A DNA stretch of 64,000 nt from the NCBI RefSeq assembly GCF_000235625.1, contig NZ_AGTR01000080.1:1-64000 (forward strand), read 5' to 3'. How positions within the stretch are numbered: position 1 is the first letter of the stretch; each line of letters begins with the position of its first letter. Both the position numbers and the translations under genes were made by a program. Below, piece by piece: positions 45,613-56,264 of the stretch. The notes beneath the pieces were generated by a model. That model saw only the letters and a list, made by a program, of their open reading frames with translations, had not been told where the DNA came from and did not search any database. Source of the stretch: Marinobacter manganoxydans MnI7-9 (GTDB taxonomy: Bacteria > Pseudomonadota > Gammaproteobacteria > Pseudomonadales > Oleiphilaceae).

Positions 45613-46644
45613 TTAAGAATGTTTGGTTAACCAGCTTTTGCTGACATCGAGCATCCGGTTCGCGAACCCCCACTCATTATCGAACCAACACAGCACTTTC
45701 ACCATGGTGCCCCCGGTGACCCGGGTCTGGCCGCCATCCACCACGCCGGAGTGGGCATCGTGGTTGAAGTCGGAGCTGGCCAGCAGTTCGTCGGTATAGC
45801 CGAGTATGCTCTTTAACGGGCCGTTGGCGGCCTCTTCTAACAGGTTGTTCACCGCTGCCACGTTGGTGGCTTTGCCCACGTTCACCACCATGTCGATGGC
45901 GGAGACATTCATGGTCGGCACCCGCATGGCGACCGAACTGAACTTGCCTTCCATGCTCGGCAGCAACCGCTCAATACCTTTCGCAAGACCGGTTTCCACC
46001 GGAACGATGTTGTGCAGGGCGCTGCGGGTTCGTCGCAAATCCTGGTGGTGGTAGGCATCGATAACCGGCTGGTCATTCATGGCCGCGTGAATCGTGGTGG
46101 TACTGCCCTGCTGCACGCCAAAGGCGTCGTCCAGCACCTTGATCACAGGCACCAGGCAGTTGGTGGTGCAGGAGGCGGCTGCAACGATCACGTCTTCCGG
46201 TGTGAGATCAGCGTGGTTGACCCCGTAGACAACGGTGCGGTCCACATCGGACTCGGCCGGCTGCGAGAAGAGCAGGCGTCTGGCCCCGGAATCGATGTGC
46301 TTCTCGGCCGTAGCACGATCCGAGAAGGCGCCGGAACATTCCAGTACCAGATCGACATCAAGCAGGCGCCAGGGCAGCTCTGCCGGGTCAGCGTGACTCA
46401 ACACGCGGATGGCATCGCCATTGACCATCAGGTCCTGACCCGATACCGAAATGTCACCCTGGAAACGCCCGTGGGTGGAATCGTATCGGGTCAGGTGGGC
46501 AATGGTGTCGATATCCGACAACTCGTTGATCGCGACCACCTGAAGGTGATCGCGGAAGCCGTTTTCATAAAGCGCACGCAACACGCACTGGCCGATTCGG
46601 CCGTACCCGTTGATGGCGACACGAAAAGGCGCAGAGTCCGTCAT
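45613..46644 (-). CDS. epd: Erythrose-4-phosphate dehydrogenase or glyceraldehyde-3-phosphate dehydrogenase
   Basis: 343 residues. NAD-binding INGYGRIGQCVLRALYENG, active-site Cys in AAASCTTNCLVPVIKVL and the substrate block DQPVIDAYHHQDLRRTRSALHNIVPVETGLAKGIERLLP. The DAYH--DLRRTR pattern and the cluster position between tkt and pgk are those of Epd, which makes 4-phosphoerythronate for vitamin B6. A GapA-like role cannot be ruled out, because the families overlap closely. The start overlaps the tkt stop by one base. Confidence 0.85.
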   Translation of the reverse strand: MTDSAPFRVAINGYGRIGQCVLRALYENGFRDHLQVVAINELSDIDTIAHLTRYDSTHGRFQGDISVSGQDLMVNGDAIRVLSHADPAELPWRLLDVDLVLECSGAFSDRATAEKHIDSGARRLLFSQPAESDVDRTVVYGVNHADLTPEDVIVAAASCTTNCLVPVIKVLDDAFGVQQGSTTTIHAAMNDQPVIDAYHHQDLRRTRSALHNIVPVETGLAKGIERLLPSMEGKFSSVAMRVPTMNVSAIDMVVNVGKATNVAAVNNLLEEAANGPLKSILGYTDELLASSDFNHDAHSGVVDGGQTRVTGGTMVKVLCWFDNEWGFANRMLDVSKSWLTKHS

Positions 46645-48644
46645 CAGGCGTCCAGAAGCTCAGCAGCCACTTCCAGGACATTGTCGACGGTAAAGCCGAA
46701 TTCCTTGAACAGCTCACCGGCCGGGGCGGACTCACCAAAGGTGGTCATGCCGATGATGCGACCGTCCAGGCCAACGTACTTGTACCAGTAATCGGCAATG
46801 CCGGCTTCAATGGCGATGCGGTTGGTGACATCCAGCGGCAGGACCTGCTGCTTGTACTCGGCGCTCTGGGCATCGAACACGTCCGTGGACGGCATGGAAA
46901 CCACGCGCACGTTCTTGCCCTGATCACGAAGCTGGGCAGCCGCATCCTGCGCCAGGCCGACTTCGGAGCCGGTGGCAATCAGGATCAGGTCCGGCGTGCC
47001 TTCGCTGTCTGACAGGATATAGGCGCCCTTGGCTACGTCCGCCAGCTGTTGGGCATCGCGCGGCTGTGCCGGCAGCCCCTGACGGGAGAAGACCATGGCG
47101 GTCGGGCCATCGGTGCGCTCAAGAGCTGCTTTCCAGGCCACTGCGGATTCAACAGTATCCGCCGGACGCCACATGCTCATGTTGGGCGTGGTGCGCAGAC
47201 TGGCCATCTGCTCGATAGGCTGGTGAGTCGGGCCATCTTCACCCAGGCCGATGGAGTCGTGGGTGAACACGAAGATGGAACGCTGCTTCATCAGCGCAGC
47301 CATGCGCACGGCGTTGCGGCAATATTCCATGAAGATCAGGAAGGTCGCGCCGTAGGGCACGAAACCGCAGTGCAGGGCGATGCCGTTCATGATCGCAGCC
47401 ATGCCGAATTCACGGACACCGTAATAGATGTAGTTACCGCTGGCATCTTCCTTGGTCAGACCCTTGGTGTCGGACCAGATAGTCAGGTTGGAACCGGCCA
47501 GGTCGGCAGAGCCGCCCATCAGTTCCGGCAGCAGCGGGCCGTAAGCGTTCAGAGTGTTCTGGGACGCCTTGCGGGAAGCCACAGTCTCGGCCTTGTCCTG
47601 GCATTCCTGGATGTAAGCCTGGGCCTTCTCGGCAAAGTCGGCGGGCAGGTCGCCAGCCATGCGGCGCTTGAACTCAGCCGCCAGTTCCGGCTCCGCTTTT
47701 TCGTAGGCGGCAAACTTCTGTTCCCACTCGGACTGGGCAGCGGCACCTTTTTCACGGGCGTTCCAGGCACTGGCGATGTCGGCCGGAATTTCGAACGGAC
47801 CGTACTGCCAGCCCAACTGCTCGCGGGTCAGGGTGATTTCGTCGTCACCCAGGGGGGCACCGTGACAGCTTTCCTTGCCCTGTTTGTTCGGGGAACCAAA
47901 GCCGATGATGGTCTTGCAGCAGATCAGCGTGGGCTGTTCGGTGTTGGCACGGGCGGCTTCGATCGCGGCGCGAATGGCGTCAGCATCATGGCCGTCGACT
48001 GCGGGAATCACCTGCCAGCCGTAAGACTCGAAACGCTGCGGGGTGTTATCAGTAAACCAGCCATCCACTTCGCCATCGATGGAGATGCCGTTGTCGTCAT
48101 AGAAGAACACAAGCTTGCCGAGGCCGAGGGTGCCTGCCAGGGAGGCAACTTCGTGAGAGATGCCTTCCATCAGGCAGCCGTCGCCGAGGAACGCGTAGGT
48201 GTAGTGGTCAACGATCTCGTGGCCCGGACGGTTGAACTGCGCTGCCAGGGACTTCTCGGCAATGGCGAAACCAACGGCGTTGGCAATACCCTGGCCCAGG
48301 GGGCCGGTGGTGGTTTCGATACCCGGGGTGTAGCCGTACTCGGGGTGGCCCGGCGTCTTGGAGTGCAACTGACGGAAGTTCTTGATGTCTTCGATGGAAA
48401 CGTCGTAACCGCTCAGGTGCAGCAGGGAGTACTGCAGCATGGAGCCGTGACCGTTGGACAGCACGAAGCGGTCCCGGTTGGCCCACTGAGGGTTGGCCGG
48501 GTTGTGGCTCAGGTAATCGTTCCACAGAACCTCGGCGATATCCGCCATACCCATGGGCGCACCCGGGTGGCCGGACTTGGCTTTCTGAACCGCATCCATG
48601 CTCAGCGCGCGAATGGCGTTGGCGAGATCTTTACGAGACGGCAT
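46644..48644 (-). CDS. tkt: Transketolase
   Basis: 666 residues. Thiamine diphosphate site [18 protein letters not shown] ... DDNGISIDG near residues 155-190, pyrimidine-domain block [20 protein letters not shown] and the C-terminal domain from about 540. Links glycolysis to the pentose phosphate pathway. First gene of tkt-epd-pgk-fba. It diverges from the SahR gene across 235 bases, as its homologue does in Pseudomonas. Confidence 0.98.
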   Translation of the reverse strand: MPSRKDLANAIRALSMDAVQKAKSGHPGAPMGMADIAEVLWNDYLSHNPANPQWANRDRFVLSNGHGSMLQYSLLHLSGYDVSIEDIKNFRQLHSKTPGHPEYGYTPGIETTTGPLGQGIANAVGFAIAEKSLAAQFNRPGHEIVDHYTYAFLGDGCLMEGISHEVASLAGTLGLGKLVFFYDDNGISIDGEVDGWFTDNTPQRFESYGWQVIPAVDGHDADAIRAAIEAARANTEQPTLICCKTIIGFGSPNKQGKESCHGAPLGDDEITLTREQLGWQYGPFEIPADIASAWNAREKGAAAQSEWEQKFAAYEKAEPELAAEFKRRMAGDLPADFAEKAQAYIQECQDKAETVASRKASQNTLNAYGPLLPELMGGSADLAGSNLTIWSDTKGLTKEDASGNYIYYGVREFGMAAIMNGIALHCGFVPYGATFLIFMEYCRNAVRMAALMKQRSIFVFTHDSIGLGEDGPTHQPIEQMASLRTTPNMSMWRPADTVESAVAWKAALERTDGPTAMVFSRQGLPAQPRDAQQLADVAKGAYILSDSEGTPDLILIATGSEVGLAQDAAAQLRDQGKNVRVVSMPSTDVFDAQSAEYKQQVLPLDVTNRIAIEAGIADYWYKYVGLDGRIIGMTTFGESAPAGELFKEFGFTVDNVLEVAAELLDA

Positions 48645-48817
48645 TGACGTTTCTCCAGTGTTTTGCAGGAAAAGAATTCGTAGTGATTAAAGGGCGATCA
48701 AAATGAGGCGCGTATTTTCGCCGATTAGTGTGTGCCGGGGCAAATCGGCATGCGCCTGTTTCACGATTGTTTGCCTGTGGATTTCCGAAAGGTCTGATTT
48801 CAAAGAACGATAAATCT

Positions 48818-48837
48818 ATATCAAAATTTTTTGATAT
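48818..48837. promoter_or_regulatory. SahR-type operator upstream of sahR
   Basis: ATATCAAAATTTTTTGATAT, arms pairing at 9 of 10 positions. Its centre is about 52 bases before the sahR start. The same pattern recurs before metK at 49896, supporting autoregulation. Confidence 0.7.
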
Positions 48838-48879
48838 GCCTATTGATTGACCACCCGAAGCCCCCTACACTTCGTTTCC

Positions 48880-49881
48880 ATGACATCCATGAACACATAC
48901 GCCGACAACCTGTCCTCCGTGGACGCACTGGCCCCGATCTTCAAAGCGGGCGGGGATCCGTTGCGGCTGGAGATTCTGCGTGTGTTGAGACGGGATACGT
49001 TCGGAGTTCTGGAGCTCAGCCAGTTGTTTGATATGCGCCAGTCCGGTATGAGCCACCACCTGAAGGTAATGAACAAGGCTGGTCTGCTTGAGCCCCAGCG
49101 TGAAGGCAATGCGATTTTCTATCGCCGCCCGCTGCACCTGGACAGCGACAAGCCAACCGACCAGACCATCCGACAGATATTTGAAGCGGTAGACCGGGTG
49201 CCACTGCCACCACATCTGCAGGAGCGCATTGAGGCCATTCGCACTCAGCGCGCAGACCAGTCCCAGGCTTTCTTCGCCCGGCATGCAGAGCAGTTCCGCG
49301 AGCAGCAGGAACTGATCGCCGCTTTTGATCTTTACGCAGAGCCGGTCGCGGAAATGATCCGCAAACGGTCCCGCAAACATCAATGGCAGGCCGCACTGGA
49401 AATCGGCCCCGGCGAAGGTGCCTTCCTACCGGTTCTGGCAGAGCTTTGTGGGCATGTGGTTGCCCTGGATAACAGCCGGGACATGCTGGCCAAGGCCACC
49501 CGCACCTGCATTGACGAACGGCTGAACAACATCGACCTGATAGAAGGTGTTACCGACACCCTGCTGGCCAGGGGCGACGCCTTCGACCTGGTCGTTGCGA
49601 ATATGGTTCTGCATCACGTGCCCAGCCCCGCTGACATCTTCCTTGATGCCGCGGCGTTGATGAACAACGGCGGCTGCTTCGTAATCAGCGACCTGTGCAG
49701 CCATGACCAGGACTGGGCAAAAGCAAACTGCGGTGATCTCTGGCTCGGGTTTGAGCCGGAAGAGCTTACCACCTGGGCCGCGGACGCCGGCCTGGTTGCC
49801 GGAGAACAGCTGTTTATCGGCTTGCGGAACGGGTTCCAGATCCAGGTTCGGGAATTCTGGAAACACAGCGGTCAGATTTGA
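48880..49881 (+). CDS. sahR: SahR-type ArsR regulator fused to a SAM-dependent methyltransferase domain
   Basis: 333 residues from the ATG at 48880 (a second ATG three codons on is possible, and the frame also opens with an unlikely TTG). Residues about 12-90 are an ArsR winged helix (ALAPIFKAGGDPLRLEILRVLRRDTFGVLELSQLFDMRQSGMSHHLKVM). Residues about 165-330 are a class I methyltransferase fold with ALEIGPGEGAFLPVLAEL. In SahR regulators this domain senses S-adenosylhomocysteine to control SAM-cycle genes. It precedes metK and ahcY, with matching operators before itself and metK. Confidence 0.88.
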   Translation: MTSMNTYADNLSSVDALAPIFKAGGDPLRLEILRVLRRDTFGVLELSQLFDMRQSGMSHHLKVMNKAGLLEPQREGNAIFYRRPLHLDSDKPTDQTIRQIFEAVDRVPLPPHLQERIEAIRTQRADQSQAFFARHAEQFREQQELIAAFDLYAEPVAEMIRKRSRKHQWQAALEIGPGEGAFLPVLAELCGHVVALDNSRDMLAKATRTCIDERLNNIDLIEGVTDTLLARGDAFDLVVANMVLHHVPSPADIFLDAAALMNNGGCFVISDLCSHDQDWAKANCGDLWLGFEPEELTTWAADAGLVAGEQLFIGLRNGFQIQVREFWKHSGQI

Positions 49882-49895
49882 CGACCTGGATCGCA

Positions 49896-49915
49896 ATATC
49901 AACAAATTTTGATAT
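49896..49915. promoter_or_regulatory. SahR-type operator upstream of metK
   Basis: ATATCAACAAATTTTGATAT, same outer arms ATATCAA and TTGATAT as the sahR site at 48818. Located 15 bases after the sahR stop and 116 before metK. Confidence 0.7.
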
Positions 49916-50030
49916 ACGGATACGTAGTTTTACGTATCCTCACACAGACCAACAAACCGGATACCGGAAAGCGCTTTAAGAAAACCGCTTACCGGCCTGA
50001 ATTTGAATCGCTCACAGAGGAGCATGCGCT

Positions 50031-51221
50031 ATGGCTGACTACAACATCTTCACTTCCGAATCGGTCTCTGAAGGCCATCCGGACAAACTGGCAGACCAGA
50101 TCTCTGATGCCGTGCTGGATGCCATCCTGACCGACGATCCCCATGCCCGCGTTGCCTGCGAGACCATGGTAAAAACCGGTGTGGCCATCGTTGGCGGTGA
50201 GATCACCACCAGCGCCTGGGTGGATCTGGAAGACCTGGTGCGCGGTGTCATCAAGGACATCGGCTACACCTCCTCGAAAGTGGGCTACGACGGCGACACC
50301 TGCGGCATCATCAACATTATCGGCAAGCAGTCCGTCGATATCGCCCAGGGCGTTGATCGCAAGAAGCCTGAAGACCAGGGTGCCGGCGATCAGGGCCTGA
50401 TGTTCGGCTATGCCAGCAACGAAACCGACGTACTCATGCCGGCGCCGATCACTTTCTCTCACCGTCTGGTGCAGCGCCAGGCCGAGGCCCGCAAGAGCGG
50501 CCTGCTGCCGTGGCTGCGCCCGGACGCCAAGAGCCAGGTGACCTGCCGCTACGAAAACGGCCGGGTTGCCGGTATCGACGCCGTGGTTCTGTCCACCCAG
50601 CACGATGAAGACGTGACCCAGGAAGACCTGAAAGAAGCGGTGATGGAACTGATCGTCAAGCACGCCTTGCCGCCCGAGCTGCTGCACAAGGACACTCAAT
50701 TCCACATCAACCCGACCGGCAAGTTCGTGATTGGTGGCCCCGTTGGTGACTGTGGCCTGACCGGCCGCAAGATCATCGTCGACACCTACGGCGGTATGGC
50801 GCGCCACGGTGGTGGTGCGTTCTCCGGTAAGGATCCGTCCAAGGTTGACCGCTCTGCCGCTTACGCCGGCCGTTACGTAGCCAAGAACATCGTCGCCGCC
50901 GGCCTGGCCGACAAGTGCGAGATCCAGGTGTCCTACGCCATCGGCGTAGCCCAACCGACGTCGATCTCCCTGAACACCTTCGGAACCGGCAAGATCAGCG
51001 ACGACAAGATCATTGAACTGGTGCGCCAGAACTTCGATCTGCGCCCGTATGCGATTACCAACATGCTTGACCTGCTGCATCCGATGTATCGGGCAACAGC
51101 CGCCTACGGCCACTTCGGTCGCGACCCCTATGAAATGACGGTTGGCGGCAAAACCTTTACCGCCTTCCCGTGGGAGAAGACCGATCGCGCCGCGGCCCTG
51201 AAAGATGCGGCTGGTATCTAA
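50031..51221 (+). CDS. metK: S-adenosylmethionine synthetase
   Basis: 396 residues, full length. [19 protein letters not shown] at the N-terminus, the [12 protein letters not shown] motif and the [19 protein letters not shown] motif for phosphate and metal binding. It makes SAM from methionine and ATP. GAGGAG precedes the ATG. First structural gene of the SAM-cycle operon. Confidence 0.98.
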   Translation: MADYNIFTSESVSEGHPDKLADQISDAVLDAILTDDPHARVACETMVKTGVAIVGGEITTSAWVDLEDLVRGVIKDIGYTSSKVGYDGDTCGIINIIGKQSVDIAQGVDRKKPEDQGAGDQGLMFGYASNETDVLMPAPITFSHRLVQRQAEARKSGLLPWLRPDAKSQVTCRYENGRVAGIDAVVLSTQHDEDVTQEDLKEAVMELIVKHALPPELLHKDTQFHINPTGKFVIGGPVGDCGLTGRKIIVDTYGGMARHGGGAFSGKDPSKVDRSAAYAGRYVAKNIVAAGLADKCEIQVSYAIGVAQPTSISLNTFGTGKISDDKIIELVRQNFDLRPYAITNMLDLLHPMYRATAAYGHFGRDPYEMTVGGKTFTAFPWEKTDRAAALKDAAGI

Positions 51222-51230
51222 ACCGATTTC

Positions 51231-51256
51231 GGGCGTATGTCATCAGGCATACGCCC
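51231..51256 (+). other. Hairpin between metK and ahcY
   Basis: GGGCGTATG pairs exactly with CATACGCCC around a seven-base loop. No T-run follows, so it is more likely an RNA processing or stabilising element than a terminator. Too short for a SAH riboswitch. Confidence 0.5.
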
Positions 51257-51289
51257 AAGCCAAACTGATTGAACTGACAGGAGAACACC

Positions 51290-52684
51290 ATGAGCACTCC
51301 CGCAGAAAAGCTGAACAGCTTTGACGACTACAAAGTTCGCGATATTTCCCTGGCCGGCTGGGGCCGCAAGGAAATCAACATCGCTGAAGGCGAAATGCCG
51401 GCCCTGATGAAGCTCCGCGAGAAATACAAAGCCGAGCAGCCGCTGAAAGGCGCCAATGTGATGGGCTGTATCCACATGACCATCCAGACCGCCGTGTTGA
51501 TCGAGACGCTGATTGAACTGGGTGCGAACGTGCGCTGGTCCTCGTGCAACATCTTCTCCACCCAGGACCAGGCCGCGGCCGCCATCGCCGCGCAGGGCAT
51601 TCCCGTGTTTGCCTGGAAGGGCGAAACCGACGAAGAGTACGACTGGTGCCTGGAGCGTACAGTCGGAGCCGATGTAGACGGCTGGGAACCGAACATGATT
51701 CTGGACGACGGCGGCGATCTGACCGCCCTGCTCCATGAGAAGTACCCGGAAATCCTGGCTAACTGCCACGGCGTGACCGAAGAAACCACCACCGGTGTGC
51801 ATCGTCTGCAGGAAATGCTGCGCGAGGGCACTTTGAAGGTGCCGGCCATCAACGTGAACGACGCGGTCACCAAGGCCAAGAACGACAACAAATACGGTTG
51901 TCGCCACAGCCTGAATGACGCCATCAAGCGCGCTACCGACCACCTGATGGCAGGCAAGAAAGCCCTGGTGATTGGCTATGGTGATGTAGGCAAGGGCTCT
52001 GCTGCTTCCCTGCGCCAGGAAGGCATGATTGTAAAAGTGACCGAGGCCGACCCCATCTGTGCCATGCAAGCCTGCATGGACGGATTCGAAGTTGTGTCTC
52101 CGTACATTGACGGCGTGAACACCGGTACCGAGTCTGCCGTGAACCGCGACCTGCTGCAGAACACCGATCTGCTGGTCACCACCACCGGCAACATGAACGT
52201 GTGCGACGCGCACATGCTCAAAGCCCTGAAAAGCGGTGCCGTGGTGTGCAACATCGGTCACTTCGACAACGAGATCGATACCGCCTACATGCGCAAGAAC
52301 TGGGAATGGGACGAGGTGAAGCCGCAGGTGCACGTTGTGTACCGTGACAAGGCCACCAACGACCACCTGATCCTGCTGTCCGAAGGCCGCCTGGTGAACC
52401 TGGGCAACGCCACCGGTCACCCGTCACGGATCATGGATGGCTCCTTTGCCAACCAGGTTCTGGCCCAGATGTACCTGTTCGAGCGCAAGTTCGCCGATCT
52501 GCCGGAAGATGCCCGCGAGAAAGGCGTATACGTTCAGGTTCTGCCCAAGCACCTGGACGAGGAAGTGGCCCGGGCCATGGTGGAAGGCTTTGGTGGCGTG
52601 ATCACCAAGATGACTCCGGAGCAGGCGAAATACATCGGTGTACCGGTCGAAGGCCCGTACAAGCCAGAAAGCTACAAGTACTGA
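51290..52684 (+). CDS. ahcY: Adenosylhomocysteinase
   Basis: 464 residues. NAD site [19 protein letters not shown], the substrate block [33 protein letters not shown] and C-terminal [10 protein letters not shown], the Lys/Tyr tail that completes the neighbouring NAD site. It hydrolyses S-adenosylhomocysteine to adenosine and homocysteine, which prevents product inhibition of methyltransferases. AGGAG precedes the ATG. Co-directional with metK and metF. Confidence 0.98.
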   Translation: MSTPAEKLNSFDDYKVRDISLAGWGRKEINIAEGEMPALMKLREKYKAEQPLKGANVMGCIHMTIQTAVLIETLIELGANVRWSSCNIFSTQDQAAAAIAAQGIPVFAWKGETDEEYDWCLERTVGADVDGWEPNMILDDGGDLTALLHEKYPEILANCHGVTEETTTGVHRLQEMLREGTLKVPAINVNDAVTKAKNDNKYGCRHSLNDAIKRATDHLMAGKKALVIGYGDVGKGSAASLRQEGMIVKVTEADPICAMQACMDGFEVVSPYIDGVNTGTESAVNRDLLQNTDLLVTTTGNMNVCDAHMLKALKSGAVVCNIGHFDNEIDTAYMRKNWEWDEVKPQVHVVYRDKATNDHLILLSEGRLVNLGNATGHPSRIMDGSFANQVLAQMYLFERKFADLPEDAREKGVYVQVLPKHLDEEVARAMVEGFGGVITKMTPEQAKYIGVPVEGPYKPESYKY

Positions 52685-52696
52685 TCGGGTAAACAG

Positions 52697-53566
52697 ATGC
52701 AATCCCAGAAACAGTTCAAGCGTCGTTTCAGCTTTGAGTTTTTCCCGCCCAAGACCGACCAGGGCAAGGAAAAGCTGCAGAACGTGCGCAACCAGCTGGC
52801 CGAGGTGAATCCGGACTTTTTCTCCGTCACCTTCGGCGCCGGTGGTTCCACCCGGGACCGCACCATCGAGACCGTGCTCAACCTGCATAGCCAGGGCATT
52901 TCCACGGCACCTCATCTTTCCTGCGTCGGGGGCACCCGCCAGGAAATCGGGGAGCTTCTGGATCTGTACCGGGAGCACGGAATCAACCGGATTGTCGCCC
53001 TACGGGGCGACATGCCCTCCGGTATGGGTGCCGCCGGTGAGCTGCGCTACGCCAACGAGCTGGTGGAGTTTATCCGTGAGCACAGCGGCGATACGTTTAA
53101 CCTGGAAGTAGCCGCGTACCCTGAGTTTCATCCTCAGGCCCGCAACGCCGAAGAAGATCTGAAGAACTTTGCCCGCAAGGTTCAGGCCGGTGCCAACAGC
53201 GCCATCACCCAGTACTTCTTTAATGCAGACAGCTACTTCTACTTCATCGACCGGCTGGAGAAAATGGGCGTTACCATTCCGGTGGTACCGGGCATCATGC
53301 CCATCGTCAATTTCTCCAACCTGGTTCGTTTCTCCGACATGTGCGGCGCGGAAATTCCTCGCTGGATTCGCAAGCAGCTCGAAGCCTACGGCGACGACAG
53401 AGAATCTATTCGCAAATTCGGTGAGGAAGTGGTCACCGAAATGTGCGAGAAGCTCCTGGCAGCAGGCGCGCCGGGCTTGCATTTCTACACCCTGAATCAG
53501 GTAGAGCCCAGCATCAGCATCTGGAAGAATCTGGGCATCAGTGAGCGGGAGAAGATTGCGTTTTAA
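52697..53566 (+). CDS. metF: 5,10-methylenetetrahydrofolate reductase
   Basis: 289 residues. TIM-barrel flavoprotein: FSFEFFPPKTDQGKEKL, FFSVTFGAGGSTRDRT, IVALRGDMPSGMG and GANSAITQYFFNADSYFYFIDR match MetF, and the C-terminal LHFYTLNQVEPSISIWKNLGI closes the barrel. It provides 5-methyltetrahydrofolate for remethylation of the homocysteine made by AhcY. 12 bases after ahcY, and a strong terminator follows. Confidence 0.97.
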   Translation: MQSQKQFKRRFSFEFFPPKTDQGKEKLQNVRNQLAEVNPDFFSVTFGAGGSTRDRTIETVLNLHSQGISTAPHLSCVGGTRQEIGELLDLYREHGINRIVALRGDMPSGMGAAGELRYANELVEFIREHSGDTFNLEVAAYPEFHPQARNAEEDLKNFARKVQAGANSAITQYFFNADSYFYFIDRLEKMGVTIPVVPGIMPIVNFSNLVRFSDMCGAEIPRWIRKQLEAYGDDRESIRKFGEEVVTEMCEKLLAAGAPGLHFYTLNQVEPSISIWKNLGISEREKIAF

Positions 53567-53599
53567 GGCTTCGCGCTATCCGCTCTCCACGAAATAAAA

Positions 53600-53633
53600 G
53601 GGGCAGATGAACACTTTCATCTGCCCCTTTTTT
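53600..53633 (+). terminator. Strong intrinsic terminator of the metK-ahcY-metF operon
   Basis: GGGGCAGATGAA pairs with TTCATCTGCCCC (53616-53627) around CACT, followed by TTTTTT and preceded by an A-rich tract. It resembles the palindrome at 31596-31624. Confidence 0.92.
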
Positions 53634-53667
53634 ATTCCCCGTCCGGCGGGACCTCCCCGCCAAGCAT

Positions 53668-53696
53668 TTGATTTCCTGTATACATCTGCGTAATAG
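53668..53696 (+). promoter_or_regulatory. Candidate promoter of the amino-acid ABC operon with embedded TGTATACA dyad
   Basis: TTGATT, a 17-base spacer and TAATAG. The palindrome TGTATACA at 53677-53684 lies in the spacer, where a bound GntR-type repressor would block the polymerase. Its core is the same as the operator before allophanate hydrolase. The leader to the first gene would be about 115 bases. Confidence 0.35.
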
Positions 53697-53816
53697 TCTA
53701 GAGTGTATGTGATGCAGTTCCATCAACGCTCCCCGGAGATCGCAGTCAACAGCAGTGATTGGTCCGGCTTGCCTTACCGGGCAAATGGAGCCTCATAAGA
53801 AAGAAAAGGAGATTGT

Positions 53817-54575
53817 ATGAGCACGAAGTGGCTGAAGACCGTAAGCGCCAGCCTGGCACTGACCGTTGCCGCAGGAACCGTGAGCGCAGAAACCCTGCGC
53901 GTCGTCACTGACCCGAGTTTCGTTCCGTTTGAAATGATGGACCAGGAAACCGGTGAGATGATCGGTTTCGATATGGAGATCATCCGCGAGGTAGCCGACC
54001 GTGCAGGTTTCGAAATTGACCTCAACACCATGGACTTCAACGGCATCATCCCCGCCCTGCAAACCGGCAACGTCGACATTGCCATTGCCGGCATCACGAT
54101 TACTGAAGAGCGTGAAGAGATCGTCGATTTCTCCGACCCGTACTACGACTCGGGTCTGCGAATCCTCGTTCGCGAGGGTAATGACGACGTTAGCGAATTC
54201 GACGACCTCGAAGGCAAGAAAATCGGCACCAAGATTGGTAGCACCAGTTATGACTACCTGGTCAAGAACCTTGACGCCGATGACGGTGTAACCCCCTACC
54301 CGGGCAGCTCTGATATGTACATGGCGCTGATGTCCCGTGCCATTGATGCAGTGTTCTACGATGCGCCAAACGTAGGCTACTTTGCCCGCACCAAAGGTGA
54401 AGGCAAGGTGACAACCGTCGGCCCGCTTTACGAAGGCCAGCAGTATGGTATCGCCCTCAAGAGTGGCAGTGAGTGGGTTGATGATGTAAACGAAGCCCTT
54501 GCCGCAATGAAGGAAGATGGTACTTACAAAACCATCTACGAAAAATGGTTTGGCCCGATGCCCGAGGGCATGTAA
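53817..54575 (+). CDS. Polar amino-acid ABC transporter, periplasmic binding protein (family 3)
   Basis: 252 residues. Signal peptide ends at GTVSA, then ETLRVVTDPSFVPFEMMDQETGEMIGFDMEIIREVADRAGFEIDL, the family 3 SBP signature. DLEGKKIGTKIGSTSYDYL and the C-terminal TYKTIYEKWFG complete the fold. Resembles GlnH/ArtJ-type binders for glutamine, arginine or related amino acids, and the ligand is not decided by eye. First gene of a three-gene importer. Confidence 0.92.
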   Translation: MSTKWLKTVSASLALTVAAGTVSAETLRVVTDPSFVPFEMMDQETGEMIGFDMEIIREVADRAGFEIDLNTMDFNGIIPALQTGNVDIAIAGITITEEREEIVDFSDPYYDSGLRILVREGNDDVSEFDDLEGKKIGTKIGSTSYDYLVKNLDADDGVTPYPGSSDMYMALMSRAIDAVFYDAPNVGYFARTKGEGKVTTVGPLYEGQQYGIALKSGSEWVDDVNEALAAMKEDGTYKTIYEKWFGPMPEGM

Positions 54576-54666
54576 GGGCTCCCGGGCCCCAGAGGTCTGA
54601 TTCCCTTTGCCGGGGCTTCACTGCCCCGGCACTTCGTGACTCCAAAACTCTGCGGAGACTCTCACT

Positions 54667-55338
54667 GTGGAATTCCAGTTTCAGTTCGACTGGCAGGCAG
54701 CCATCGACTCCATCCCTTTTCTGATAAAAGGGATCCCCTACACCCTGCTGATTTCCTTCGGCGGTCTTCTGATCGGTTTTGCTCTGGGCATTTTCTTTGG
54801 CCTGCTGAGCATCAACAAGAAGTGGTTCCTGCGGTGGCCGGCCACCGCCTACATCGAAATCTTTCGTGGCACTCCGATCCTGGTTCAGGTCCTCTTTATT
54901 TTCTACGGCCTGCCGGACCTGATTGGCGGTCCAATTGATCCCTTGACGGCCGGCATCGCGGCCATCGCTTTGAACTCCGGCGCCTACATTTCCGAGGTGG
55001 TTCGCGGTGGCGTACAGTCCATCGACAAGGGCCAGACCGAAGCCGGGCTTTCCCTGGGGCTGTCCCGTAACCAGACATTCTGGTCTGTCGTCTGGCCCCA
55101 GGCCTTCCGCCGGATGATTCCGCCGCTGGGTAACCAGGCCATTGTCAGCATCAAGGACACATCTCTATTCTCGGTGATTGGCGTTGGTGAACTGGTCCGT
55201 CAGGGTCAGATTTACATCGCCAACACCTTTACCGCCTTCGAGGTGTATTTTGTGGTCGCGATCCTCTACCTGGCCATCACCCTGTCCCTGTCCATCATTC
55301 TCCGCTTCGTTGAGCGCCGCGGACTGGCTTCTGTCTGA
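54667..55338 (+). CDS. Polar amino-acid ABC transporter permease
   Basis: 223 residues from a GTG. Five hydrophobic segments with [50 protein letters not shown] and the cytoplasmic loop [33 protein letters not shown], characteristic of GlnP/HisM-type permeases. Only one permease gene is present, so it probably works as a homodimer. Confidence 0.93.
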   Translation: MEFQFQFDWQAAIDSIPFLIKGIPYTLLISFGGLLIGFALGIFFGLLSINKKWFLRWPATAYIEIFRGTPILVQVLFIFYGLPDLIGGPIDPLTAGIAAIALNSGAYISEVVRGGVQSIDKGQTEAGLSLGLSRNQTFWSVVWPQAFRRMIPPLGNQAIVSIKDTSLFSVIGVGELVRQGQIYIANTFTAFEVYFVVAILYLAITLSLSIILRFVERRGLASV

Positions 55339-55351
55339 AGGAACGTTACCC

Positions 55352-56098
55352 ATGACTCAGATTGTAAAAATGAAGGGCATGAACAAGTACTTCGGGAAAC
55401 TGCATGTCCTCAAAGATATTGACCTTACCGTTGAACAGGGCGAAGTGGTGGTTATTATCGGCGCCAGCGGCTCCGGCAAATCCACCCTGATTCGCTGTGT
55501 GAACGGCCTTGAAGAATATGAATCCGGAACACTGGAAGTGGACGGCCAACAGCTCGCGCCCAAGAGCGGCAATCCGAAAGCTCTGGCTGAAATCCGCAAG
55601 GAAGTCGGCATGGTATTCCAACAGTTCAACCTCTTCCCTCACCTCACGGTGAAAAAGAACATCATGCTGGCGCCCAAGAAGGTCAAGGATGCTCCGGAAA
55701 CTGTTGCCAATGCCACCGCCGAGCGGTTGCTCAACCGTGTGGGCATCGGCAACCAGGCCGACAAGTACCCCAGCCAGCTGTCCGGCGGCCAGCAACAGCG
55801 GGTCGCAATCGCCCGAGCGCTGGCGATGGAACCGCGCCTCATGCTGTTCGACGAGCCAACCTCAGCCCTGGACCCGGAAATGATCGGTGAAGTGCTGGAC
55901 GTCATGCGCGAGCTGGCCAAAGAAGGGATGACCATGATGGTCGTCACCCACGAAATGGGCTTTGCCCGCGAAGTGGCCGACCGGGTGATCTACATCCACG
56001 AGGGCCAGATTGTCGAGCAAGGCAAACCCGAAGACGTCTTCGACAACCCCCAGAACGAACGCACCCAGTCATTCCTGTCACGGGTACTCGCGCACTGA
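55352..56098 (+). CDS. Polar amino-acid ABC transporter ATP-binding protein (GlnQ type)
   Basis: 248 residues from [20 protein letters not shown] at 55352. The open frame begins earlier, inside the permease gene. Walker [10 protein letters not shown], signature [15 protein letters not shown], Walker [15 protein letters not shown] and His switch VVTHEMGF are intact. 13 bases after the permease gene, then a terminator. Confidence 0.95.
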   Translation: MTQIVKMKGMNKYFGKLHVLKDIDLTVEQGEVVVIIGASGSGKSTLIRCVNGLEEYESGTLEVDGQQLAPKSGNPKALAEIRKEVGMVFQQFNLFPHLTVKKNIMLAPKKVKDAPETVANATAERLLNRVGIGNQADKYPSQLSGGQQQRVAIARALAMEPRLMLFDEPTSALDPEMIGEVLDVMRELAKEGMTMMVVTHEMGFAREVADRVIYIHEGQIVEQGKPEDVFDNPQNERTQSFLSRVLAH

Positions 56099-56114
56099 GC
56101 TAAGCCGCCCAGGC

Positions 56115-56139
56115 AAAGCCCCTGCTTCCGGGGGCTTTT
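56115..56139 (+). terminator. Intrinsic terminator of the amino-acid ABC operon
   Basis: AAGCCCC pairs with GGGGCTTTT around a seven-base loop, with T-rich sequence following, 17 bases past the stop codon. Confidence 0.85.
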
Positions 56140-56264
56140 CTTCAGGTTTTTCTTTTTTCAGGGTCGACTAATTGGTTTTCTGTAACTTTTTCGCAATGTT
56201 AGCCAAATTTACTTACCCCGGTGTTCCAAAATACACAAGCAAACCGACAAGGTAAGAGAAAACC

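Noticed and set aside
47049-48647. Open frame of 532 codons opposite tkt
   Set aside because: Same reason; tkt is intact and the antisense translation has no recognisable family features.
51222-51289. SAH riboswitch before ahcY
   Set aside because: Only one simple hairpin is present in under 70 bases; SahR sites explain control better.
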